Assembly: GCA_012960845.1 (NCBI GenBank)
Contig: DUAN01000041.1
Coordinates: 1-42,305 of the forward strand
From: Planctomycetota bacterium
GTDB lineage: Bacteria; Planctomycetota; UBA8108; UBA1146
Direction of reading: 5' to 3'
Length of the DNA stretch: 42,305 nucleotides
Position 1 is the first letter of the stretch. Each line of letters opens with the position of its first letter. The position numbers and the translations under genes are program-made. Below the pieces are notes generated by a model. The model did not search any database and had not been told where the DNA came from. It saw nothing but the letters and a program-made list of their open reading frames with translations. This document shows positions 27,085-34,193 of this stretch, one piece after another.

Positions 27085-27267
27085 GGCTCTCCTCCCCGTC
27101 CAACGATCCGGGACTCGAACGGTCCTGATCAATACTGTGCGATCGGCAGTTGCTGCCACCAGGCTCCTTCGTTGGGAGTCTGATCGGAGCTCCTGCCTGT
27201 GGAATAATGCGATGTGAAGTTGCGGGAATTATGAAATCGATAGATGACAGAAATTCGGGGATCAGTG

Positions 27268-29046
27268 ATGAAAAATAGAACTGAAAAATCAGGCTACAGG
27301 AGTAAGGGCATTCTCTTGTCACTGGCGAAGCAGGGATTACTGCTGCTGCTGGTAATTGCACCTCTTGTAGTGGAAGGACAAACGCTCCAGCCTCGGGTGG
27401 GAGAGCCCATCGATGGGTTGACCGCATCTCAGATGGAGCGCTTCCTCGCGGGAAAAGTTGAATTCCAGCGCACCTTTACCGCAGAAACGGGACTGGGCCC
27501 TGGTTTCAACCAGGATTCCTGTGCTTCCTGCCACTCTCTTCCCATCGGCGGATCGGGATCGATCAAGGTGACCCGCTTTGGCTCCACCGACAAGGGCGAA
27601 CCGTTTGATCCCCTCGCTTCGGAAGGGGGCTCACTGCTGCAAGCCAATGCCATCTCCGATGACTGCCTGGAAAGCATCCCTGTCGATGCCACCATCGTCA
27701 TCGAACGAACCACTCCATCGATTCTCGGCGCAGGTCTGATTGAAGCGATCCCTCAAGCGGATCTTCTGGCTCTTCAATCGAACGGAGGTGTCGCCCACAT
27801 GGTCGGTCTACTGGAGGATCCGCTGGCTCCACTGACGGTAGGACGCTTCGGCTGGAAGGCACAGGTCGCTACTCTGCTTTCTTTCAGTGGAGATGCCACC
27901 CTCAACGAGATGGGAATCACCAATTCCATCGTCGGAATTGAAAATGCACCCAACGGTGACGCAAACTTGCTGGCGCAATGCGATTTGGTCGCCGATCCAG
28001 AAGAGCCACTCGTCGATGGTATCCTGTTCGTCGAACGGATCACCGACTTCCAGCGCTACCTGGCCCCTCCTCCCCAGACGCCAAGGAGCGGAATGAGCGG
28101 CGAGACAATCTTCAACTCGATCGGCTGTGCCAGCTGCCACAATTCCGAGTACGTCAGCGGAACCGCTCCTGAAGCGGCTCTTTCGGGGATCACTTTCCGA
28201 CCGTACAGCGACTTCCTGCTCCACGATATGGCGGGATTGGGCGACGGAATCGTCCAGGGAGATGCTCTCGACTACGAGATGAAGACCCCTCCACTCTGGG
28301 GTTTGCGCATTCGAGGAGAGTTCCTTCACGATGGCCGGGTTCAGGTCCAGACTTTCCAGCAAGGAATCGACGATGCCGTCGCCTGGCATTTCGGCGAGGG
28401 ATCGTCCGCATCCTTCAACTACTCGCAATTGACCCCCACCGAGCAGGCTCAAGTCGGCGCATTTCTCGCCTCACTGGGAAGAGCAGAGTTTGATATGAAT
28501 GGGGATGGGTACATCGGTTCTGCTGACCGTGCAGGATTCATCAACTGCTGGACCGGCGATGCTCCCGGTTCCTTCGATGCAGATTCTCCCTGTGCCGTCA
28601 GCGATCTCGATGCGGATGGAGATGTCGACGCTGCAGATCTTGCGGCTCTGAGAACGGCGTACCTCGATCCTCTGGAAGATTGCGACTCGGATGGTGTGTG
28701 GGATCTGGAGCAGATCTTGCTCATGGGTGGGGATGCCGATGGCGATGGAATCCTCGACAGCTGTCCAGAAGTGAGTTTCCGTAGAGGAGACAGCAATGCC
28801 GATGGTGCAGTGGACATCGGAGATCCCGTTCTGTCACTGGGAATCCTCTTCTCAGGATCGACCGCTGCCACCTGTGCGGATTCCACCGATGCCAATGATG
28901 ATGGTACCTTTGACATCAGCGATCCAGTCTTCGAACTCAGTTTCCTCTTCTCGGGCGGCGCGGCGATGCCGGCTCCTGGACTCAATTGCGGAGCCGATCC
29001 CACCACCGATGGTCTCGATTGCGGAAGTTACTCCAGTTGTCCATGA
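27268..29046 (+). CDS. Secreted di-haem cytochrome, DUF1111 family, with dockerin-like C-terminal module
   Basis: 592 residues from ATG 27268 (GGGGA upstream; ATG 27244 has none). N-terminal signal/anchor (LAKQGLLLLLVIAPLVVEG). The DUF1111 (PF06537) region has two c-type haem sites, C85-A-S-C-H89 and C287-A-S-C-H291, plus family segments TPSILGAGLIEAIP, GRFGWKAQ and TPPLWGLRIRGEFLHDGR. Members are periplasmic redox proteins, often called di-haem thiol oxidoreductases, with unclear substrates. From ~408 EF-hand-like segments follow (DMNGDGYIGSADRAGF, SDLDADGDVDAADLAA, GDADGDGILDS), then the paired module RGDSNADGAVDIGDP and DANDDGTFDISDP (504-580), ending CGADPTTDGLDC. Combining haem redox and a dockerin-like tail is notable. 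Confidence 0.9.
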   Translation: MKNRTEKSGYRSKGILLSLAKQGLLLLLVIAPLVVEGQTLQPRVGEPIDGLTASQMERFLAGKVEFQRTFTAETGLGPGFNQDSCASCHSLPIGGSGSIKVTRFGSTDKGEPFDPLASEGGSLLQANAISDDCLESIPVDATIVIERTTPSILGAGLIEAIPQADLLALQSNGGVAHMVGLLEDPLAPLTVGRFGWKAQVATLLSFSGDATLNEMGITNSIVGIENAPNGDANLLAQCDLVADPEEPLVDGILFVERITDFQRYLAPPPQTPRSGMSGETIFNSIGCASCHNSEYVSGTAPEAALSGITFRPYSDFLLHDMAGLGDGIVQGDALDYEMKTPPLWGLRIRGEFLHDGRVQVQTFQQGIDDAVAWHFGEGSSASFNYSQLTPTEQAQVGAFLASLGRAEFDMNGDGYIGSADRAGFINCWTGDAPGSFDADSPCAVSDLDADGDVDAADLAALRTAYLDPLEDCDSDGVWDLEQILLMGGDADGDGILDSCPEVSFRRGDSNADGAVDIGDPVLSLGILFSGSTAATCADSTDANDDGTFDISDPVFELSFLFSGGAAMPAPGLNCGADPTTDGLDCGSYSSCP

Positions 29047-29094
29047 TTCGTGGTCGATGATTCGTGGTCGATGACTCGTTGTCGATGACTCGTT
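29043..29094 (+). repeat. 14-bp tandem repeat, about 3.7 copies
   Basis: ATGATTCGTGGTCG twice (29043-29056, 29057-29070), then ATGACTCGTTGTCG (29071-29084) and a partial ATGACTCGTT (29085-29094). The first copy contains the stop codon of the DUF1111 gene. It sits between convergent genes. Confidence 0.85.
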
Positions 29095-29159
29095 AAAAGC
29101 CCCTGCGTCGCGCGAGATGGGCGCACGCAATCGTGATGGCAGCACTCCCTGGCAGCAGT

Positions 29160-30098
29160 TCACTTCAGCAGCGGTCCCTTGAGAGCCTCTCCATTGGTCG
29201 TCAGCACCTGAAAATGATGCACCCGATGCGGCCCCATATAGCGCCAGACGATCTGCTTGTCACGGGTCACCTCAAAGAGTTTCACCTTGTCCGGGCCAGC
29301 GGCATAGCTCGCGATCACGGTGTTGCCGTTGGGGAGCCGCTGAGCACCGCATGGATCTGCGAAGGGGTCGTCCTCGTAGTCCTCATTGGAGATCTTCCAC
29401 ACCACCTCCCCCTTCGCGTTGATCTCGATGGTCTTGTTGCCATGAGTCAGATTGACCAGCGTGTTGCCATTCGCAAGACGAATCGCGGTGAAGGGCCAGT
29501 TCTCTGCGGCCTTTCCACCGAGCTCTTCCAGGTCGGTCTTGAAGACCTGGAGCACCTTTCCTGCCGGTGAGTACTCCTTCACCTTGAAAGCGAGAAGGTG
29601 GGGTGCGAGGTAGTTTCCATTGGCGAGTTTGCGCGCCATGCGGGTCTGCATGTGAGCGTTATCTGTCTCTGGTTGGAGCGCAATCTCCACCACGACTTCA
29701 CCCTTCCGGTTCACCTCGATCAGCCTCGGCTTCACGCCCAGCTCCGTGATCAAGGTGTTGCCATTTGCGAGGCGTGCACAGGTGCCGATCTCTGCATTCT
29801 CTGCCGACTTCTTGTAATGAAAGACGAGCTCATGCTCGCGCGTCAGCTCCTTGACCTCTGTTCCCCACGCGATCAACACGTTGCCATTCTTCAAGACGAA
29901 GCCGTCACGAGCGCCAGCAACTCCTGAGTTCCAGAGCTCTTTTCCGTCCTCATCGATGATGCCGGTGAAGCTCGGCCCTGCGACGAAGAAGGAGTGCTGA
30001 ATCCTCTCGATCTCCTGGCCAGATGAGTCCTGCGAGAGGGACCGATTCGAGCAAAGAGCCGTGAGAGTGAAGACCAGGGCGAAGAGGATCAATCGCAT
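29160..30098 (-). CDS. Secreted beta-propeller protein, arylsulfotransferase/PQQ-like repeats
   Basis: 312 residues from ATG 30098, preceded by AAAGGAA. Signal peptide about 1-22 (LFALVFTLTALCSNRSLS). The body is a repeated blade: KNGNVLIAWGTEVKELT, LANGNTLITELGVKPRLIEV, LANGNYLAPHLLAFKVKEYS, LANGNTLVNLTHGNKTIEI and LPNGNTVIASYAA, so about six blades with a GNTLI core. This is the arylsulfotransferase/PQQ-like beta-propeller pattern of Planctomycetota; the catalytic His of true sulfotransferases cannot be assigned. No dockerin-like module is present. It converges on the DUF1111 gene across the 14-bp repeats. Confidence 0.75.
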   Translation of the reverse strand: MRLILFALVFTLTALCSNRSLSQDSSGQEIERIQHSFFVAGPSFTGIIDEDGKELWNSGVAGARDGFVLKNGNVLIAWGTEVKELTREHELVFHYKKSAENAEIGTCARLANGNTLITELGVKPRLIEVNRKGEVVVEIALQPETDNAHMQTRMARKLANGNYLAPHLLAFKVKEYSPAGKVLQVFKTDLEELGGKAAENWPFTAIRLANGNTLVNLTHGNKTIEINAKGEVVWKISNEDYEDDPFADPCGAQRLPNGNTVIASYAAGPDKVKLFEVTRDKQIVWRYMGPHRVHHFQVLTTNGEALKGPLLK

Positions 30099-30258
30099 CT
30101 GTGATTCCTTTCCGGGGCAGCGAGGAATGAGATACATCCTGACGAATGATCCCCCTTCTCCAGAGAGCCTCCACAGCAGCTGGGCGACGGATCCCACTGA
30201 ATCTCGTTGAAAGTAGACCTCGGGATTCACTCCTGCGACCGAATCGACCGACCGATCA

Positions 30259-30284
30259 CACTCGGCTCAAACACTCGGCTCAAA
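30259..30284 (+). repeat. 13-bp perfect direct duplication
   Basis: CACTCGGCTCAAA occurs twice head to tail (30259-30271, 30272-30284) in the 221-bp gap between the propeller gene and the lipoprotein gene. Non-coding. Confidence 0.8.
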
Positions 30285-30319
30285 CCCGATACCCCCCGAG
30301 CCATGCGATTGCTACCGGA

Positions 30320-31156
30320 TCAAAACGCCCATTCAACAAAGAGGAAACTGCCCCCCAGGTCGATATCAGCGCTGGTTCCAGTGCCGTCATCGGAGACGTC
30401 GATGACGAGAGAACGATGGCCGGCGCCGAACAAGATTCCAGATCCCTGGCGGATCCCGCCGCGCAGCGTCAGCCCCTCGTAGGTGCCATCGATGTCTCCA
30501 TAACTGATCCACAGGCCCGACAACTCTCCATCGAGTTCAAGACTCCAGTCGTTTCCGATCGGCATGGCGAACTGCGCCCCGAGTCCAAAGGCGGGAACCC
30601 ATTCATCGATGCCTCGATGGGCAGACACTACTTCGGCACCACCCCCAATTACCGGATTTACCGGATTGGTTCCAGTCAGTGTCGTATCAAACACCAGATG
30701 GTCCACTCCCCAGATGTACTTCAACATCACCGGACCAACTCCAAGCAAGGCACCCTTGCTATGGAAGGTCGTGACCGTGGCTTCCAGCGCACTGTCAAGA
30801 GTGGTACCAGAGCCAAAGGTGGTCCCACCAAAATCGATCGCAGAACCGAGGGTCGTCGAGCCATTACCGGTGAAACTGATCTCGGTCATCTCGTAGGTTC
30901 CGACTCCCATGTCCGCTTCGACCCCATAGACCCAGAAGGTCTCCTCGCCATCGAGTCCCAGAACACCATCGAGATCCACCACGGATCCGGGGTTGGCCAG
31001 ATCGGATGCCTGGATCGATCCACCTGGGGTGGGTTGCCAGTTCTCAGCCCTCAAGCGGATCAGCCCCGCTCCACCCGCTCCGCACCCGGAGAAGATGAGC
31101 AGTGCCAGGAAACAGAGGAAAGGCCGCAGAACTGTCTTCGACTGGATCATCGACAT
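30320..31156 (-). CDS. Putative outer-membrane beta-rich lipoprotein
   Basis: 278 residues from ATG 31156 with GGAAGGAATT upstream. Lipobox LIFSGC with C25 predicts a lipoprotein. The body is Gly-, Thr- and Asp-rich with alternating hydrophobic residues, and ends VEWAF; a terminal Phe on alternating strands is the signature of outer-membrane beta-barrels. A lipid anchor and a barrel-type C-terminus together are unusual. Family not recognised. The upstream neighbour on the other strand is tRNA-Leu, 118 bp away. Confidence 0.7.
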   Translation of the reverse strand: MSMIQSKTVLRPFLCFLALLIFSGCGAGGAGLIRLRAENWQPTPGGSIQASDLANPGSVVDLDGVLGLDGEETFWVYGVEADMGVGTYEMTEISFTGNGSTTLGSAIDFGGTTFGSGTTLDSALEATVTTFHSKGALLGVGPVMLKYIWGVDHLVFDTTLTGTNPVNPVIGGGAEVVSAHRGIDEWVPAFGLGAQFAMPIGNDWSLELDGELSGLWISYGDIDGTYEGLTLRGGIRQGSGILFGAGHRSLVIDVSDDGTGTSADIDLGGSFLFVEWAF

Positions 31157-31274
31157 TGAATTCCTTCCGCACGAGGGGTTAGGCGACCGATAGCATATCC
31201 GGAAGGATAGAAAACCACCAGTATTCGGAGAGAGACTTGCTCTGATGTGGGTAAGGGATCATTCTCCGGGGGGG

Positions 31275-31358
31275 GGGCGAGTGGCGGAACTGGCAGACGC
31301 GGGGGACTTAAAATCCCCTCCTCGTTCGAGGGTCCGGGTTCGAGTCCCGGCTCGCCTA
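31275..31358 (+). tRNA. tRNA-Leu (anticodon TAA)
   Basis: Class II cloverleaf with a long variable arm (CCTCG/CGAGG). Acceptor GGGCGAG pairs with CTCGCCT (the first pair is G-T), discriminator A at 31358, anticodon stem GGGGA/TCCCC around CTTAAAA with TAA at 31309-31311, T stem CCGGG/CCCGG. CCA is not encoded. The first three bases belong to a run of ten G. Confidence 0.95.
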
Positions 31359-31363
31359 TACCT

Positions 31364-31388
31364 TATCAACATTGCATTATTTCGGGGT
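31364..31388 (+). repeat. Bipartite motif, copy 1
   Basis: TATCAACATTG (31364-31374), three bases, then TATTTCGGGGT (31378-31388). The same two 11-mers in the same order occur on the minus strand at 40893-40864 with eight bases between. It sits just after tRNA-Leu. Confidence 0.6.
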
Positions 31389-31479
31389 GGCGGCTTCCTG
31401 AGGGGTATCAGGAGGGGCGACGGTCGAGAGACCTCCCGCGAAGCTCAGAACTTCCGGGACCGGTTGGGCGGACTCTGTT

Positions 31480-32274
31480 TCAGCCCAGCGGGTTTTCAGC
31501 GGGTGTTTCATCTTCGCAGCAACAGGATCGAAACCAATCCTGGCATTGCTTCGCATCCTGGGTGGTAGCAAACAGATAACAGACCGATTCTCCAGGCACA
31601 CAATAGACTGCAAAGGAACTACCTTTTTTGATGCAAAGGCAACCGTCCTGGACATCTGGCCCCCGGGGTATGACAAAGATGGAGAGGCAATCGCTCCCCA
31701 TCTGATAAAAAACCTTGGCGATCCGAAGATCTCCCATCTGGAGAAAAGAAACGCCGCGCAAAGAGCCTTCAGGATTGGGCAAGTTTACCGAAGAGACTGC
31801 CAGTTCCGATGAAATCCTGGCCGCAGCACTCTCGGCACCCTCGAAGAACCACTTCGGGCCATCATCTCCATGGATCGATCGTAGATGTGAATCAAAGACG
31901 AAATCACCGACGCTGGCCTGAAGTTCTGAATGTGGGCTGGTGGAAAATGGATTGAGGGAGGAGAAGATCACGAGAAGGATTGCAGCGGCGGTGGCGAAGG
32001 GAATCAGTTTTCGGCCGGTCCATCGCCTTCGATAGGACTCACGAGAGGATTCAATGGTGATCGCCTGACGTACCTTTTCCTGAAGACCCTGTGGAACCCG
32101 AGCAGGACGAGCCTTGGCCTGGACCAGTAGTTTCATGTGCTCGATGGCCCTTGCGGTATCGGCGCAGTCGGGACAGAGAGTGAGATGGAGGTCGACCTCA
32201 TCGGCGTCCCCATCGACCAACTCACCGTCGACCCATTCATGCAGTTTGTCCTTGAATCGAATGCAATCGTTCAT
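31480..32274 (-). CDS. Zinc-binding transmembrane anti-sigma factor
   Basis: 264 residues. The N-terminus carries a ZAS-type site C4...H30-LTL-C34-PD-C37, which binds a sigma factor in the cytoplasm. One TM segment is at about 88-108 (KLIPFATAAAILLVIFS). The outer domain (about 110-264) contains about nine cysteines crowded at the end (DGCLCIKK, VPGESVCY, AKQCQDWFRSCCCED), suggesting redox or metal sensing. It starts 74 bp downstream of the ECF sigma gene on the same strand, so it is expected to be its regulator. No regulated-proteolysis site can be assigned from sequence. Confidence 0.88.
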   Translation of the reverse strand: MNDCIRFKDKLHEWVDGELVDGDADEVDLHLTLCPDCADTARAIEHMKLLVQAKARPARVPQGLQEKVRQAITIESSRESYRRRWTGRKLIPFATAAAILLVIFSSLNPFSTSPHSELQASVGDFVFDSHLRSIHGDDGPKWFFEGAESAAARISSELAVSSVNLPNPEGSLRGVSFLQMGDLRIAKVFYQMGSDCLSIFVIPRGPDVQDGCLCIKKGSSFAVYCVPGESVCYLFATTQDAKQCQDWFRSCCCEDETPAENPLG

Positions 32275-32348
32275 CGGTCCTCGTCTTTCATGCCCAGATC
32301 TTCAGTGTCCTGATCAGTATCTCGATCGATCAGCACCAGAAGATTGTA

Positions 32349-32924
32349 TCATTGGCGCCCATAGCCAAGTTCTTCAGCGTAGTCCTCCAGGCGTTCCTTC
32401 AAGAACGCCCTGCCTCTGGAAATCCTTGATCGGATGGTACCAATCGGCACATCCAGAATCTCTGAGATTTCTTCATAACTGAGTCCATTCACATCACACA
32501 TCAGCAGGGCCCGGCTGTAGACCTCGGGTAACTCCCTCAGATGACGATTGACCTCGTCTCCGAACAGGTCGAGAAAAGTTTCCGGATTCTCAATCCCCTG
32601 CCGCTCGAAAACCGCAATCGAGTGCCGAACCGGATCGACTGCCAGTTCCTCGACTTCGCCACCGTGGTGAGGCCGACGAGCTCGTTGTCGGTAGCCATCG
32701 ATGAACTGATTCTTACAGATCCTGAACAACCATGCCTTGGCATTACTGTTGGTTCGAAAGCCACCAAATGCCTTGAATGCCTTGATGTAAGTCTCCTGGA
32801 CCAGATCTTCCGCCTGAGCACAATTCTTCGACAGTCCCATGGCGAATCGAAATACGTCATCCATGTGAGGGAGTGTGATCTCTTCGAACAGATCCATGTT
32901 TCCCATGTTCTTGGTTTCACTCAT
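32349..32924 (-). CDS. RNA polymerase ECF sigma factor
   Basis: 191 residues from ATG 32924, which has AAAGGAGG close upstream (the frame continues to 32939). Region 2 is at about 20-90 (AEDLVQETYIKAFKAFGGF, AWLFRICKNQFIDGYRQ), region 4 near the C-terminus (LPEVYSRALLMCDVNGLSYEE then ISEILDVPIGTIRSRISRGR). It directs RNA polymerase to a stress or envelope regulon. The paired anti-sigma gene follows. Two 11-bp tandem units lie 47 bp upstream of the start. Confidence 0.94.
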   Translation of the reverse strand: MSETKNMGNMDLFEEITLPHMDDVFRFAMGLSKNCAQAEDLVQETYIKAFKAFGGFRTNSNAKAWLFRICKNQFIDGYRQRARRPHHGGEVEELAVDPVRHSIAVFERQGIENPETFLDLFGDEVNRHLRELPEVYSRALLMCDVNGLSYEEISEILDVPIGTIRSRISRGRAFLKERLEDYAEELGYGRQ

Positions 32925-32970
32925 GGGTCCTCCTTTCACGCGGGTAGGGGTCCAAAAGAAAAGGTGCTGT

Positions 32971-32992
32971 AGTGAGTCAGAAGTGAGTCAGA
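32971..32992 (+). repeat. 11-bp tandem duplication upstream of the sigma gene
   Basis: AGTGAGTCAGA occurs twice head to tail (32971-32981, 32982-32992). On the sigma gene strand this reads TCTGACTCACT twice, ending 47 bp before the start codon, an expected place for a promoter or operator. Confidence 0.7.
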
Positions 32993-33054
32993 AACGGCTC
33001 TCCATGTTGGCGTCGAAACGCCTGGATGGCCTCCATGACCCGAAATGACCACCG

Positions 33055-34116
33055 TTATGGCCATCGCTGAAGATCTGGCTCGGTTACATCCCTTCTATAT
33101 CGTTCCAACGAAGGTCTGCCGACCCAGGTTCCAGAGATTTCCTGACGGATTCGATTCCCCAGTACTTTGACGTCTTCGGCCGATTCTAGCCATAATTGAC
33201 TCCAAGGCATGCGCCCCGGGTCATACACCTTGGCGAGCAAGATCCTCGGCAGGGTCCAGGAGGATTTCGCCAGTTCCTGCCCCGAAAACTGCTCCCACGG
33301 TTGATCTGCCAGTTGTTGTCGAAAGCGAGCGATCTCCCGCTCCAGATCTCCTTGCTGGAGCTGTTGCTGCAACTCCCTGAGAAGTTGATTGAGGCGCATC
33401 TCATCCCGCTCTCGACTCCGATGTCGGGTCAATATTTCCGCCACTTCGCCGTGCTGTGAGATCAACCACTCCTCGGCCAGCCTCGATCCAAGAAAGGTCG
33501 CCAGCCCCTCGTTCAGATCGGACTCGCCGGAGATGTGTATCGTTCGGTGGACCAGTTCATGCAACACGGTGGTCGCGAATCGATGCTCGGCCAGTTCGAG
33601 CAGAGAGGATGGGAGAGGTTCGGGAAACCAGCCAAGGCTACTCCAGGCGGAAACCGGCAGCACCTCGGCGATCAGGCCCTGATCCGACAGCAACTTCGCT
33701 TCCCGCACAGCATGCTCGCGAAATCGAAATCCCTTGTAGGGAACCTCACCGACGATGGGAAACTTCCAGCGGTGAAGAGTCACCGTCACCGGATCCGCTG
33801 CAGCCACGATCCAGCTCGCAGGTCTCTCGGTCGATTCCACCCTGCGGTACGCGCCCCCGACTCGTAGACCTCTGTGCCGTGCATACTCGAGTAACTCAGG
33901 CAAAGTCTCTAACCGCGACCGTGCTTCAGGAGATAGATCCGGATCGTTGTACAACTGCTCGATCGGGATCGAGGTGGCGATGCTGTGCACCACCGCACTT
34001 CCATTCGATAACAGATAGGCTCCGTGACACCCTGTACCGTTGAGGGATGCACAGATCATCAAGGTACAAAGCCAGCGACCAGCGCCCTGGCGAGGATGGA
34101 CCTGCGAGATATTCAT
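33055..34116 (-). CDS. PF10023-type predicted aminopeptidase, exported
   Basis: 353 residues. N-terminal signal segment (WLCTLMICASLNGTGC) with a possible lipobox at NGTGC. The order of motifs matches the uncharacterised aminopeptidase family: Y-L-L near the start, LRVGGAYRRV, ASWIVAAADPV, VPYKGFRF, SAWSSLGWFPEPLPSS, and the zinc site H186-E-L-V-H190 with N202-E203 in GESDLNEGLATFLG. Glu187 would be the catalytic base. The C-terminal part is a long amphipathic helix region (LRELQQQLQQGDLEREIARF). Start ATG 34116 precedes the other minus-strand genes by a short gap. Substrate unknown. Confidence 0.85.
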   Translation of the reverse strand: MNISQVHPRQGAGRWLCTLMICASLNGTGCHGAYLLSNGSAVVHSIATSIPIEQLYNDPDLSPEARSRLETLPELLEYARHRGLRVGGAYRRVESTERPASWIVAAADPVTVTLHRWKFPIVGEVPYKGFRFREHAVREAKLLSDQGLIAEVLPVSAWSSLGWFPEPLPSSLLELAEHRFATTVLHELVHRTIHISGESDLNEGLATFLGSRLAEEWLISQHGEVAEILTRHRSRERDEMRLNQLLRELQQQLQQGDLEREIARFRQQLADQPWEQFSGQELAKSSWTLPRILLAKVYDPGRMPWSQLWLESAEDVKVLGNRIRQEISGTWVGRPSLERYRRDVTEPDLQRWP

Positions 34117-34193
34117 GATCCGATTATATACCGGGATGGAGCGCGGGACTGCGCAGTATCGTTGGTTCCATTCCTGACAGAAGTGCCATCTGC

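Larger units (their letters stand above)
26963..27267. other. Gene-free stretch with three stem-loops before the DUF1111 gene
   Basis: 305 bp without coding support. It contains a hairpin over the previous stop codon (26956-26974), an 8-bp stem at 26992-27011 (AGCGCTAT/ATGGCGCT with one T-G pair), and a perfect 13-bp stem at 27054-27084. The 3' arm core of the latter, GCGATCGGCA, recurs at 27139-27148, next to a small GGCAG/CTGCC hairpin. This could be terminators of the upstream gene or a leader regulating the next. Confidence 0.5.

Noticed and set aside
29160-30098. Possible horizontal transfer of the beta-propeller gene from different word usage
   Set aside because: GATC density looks only a little lower and no flanking mobile element is present.
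30146-31159. Long plus-strand open frame opposite the lipoprotein gene
   Set aside because: It spans a signal-bearing minus-strand gene, has no hydrophobic N-terminus, and its composition looks like an antisense shadow.
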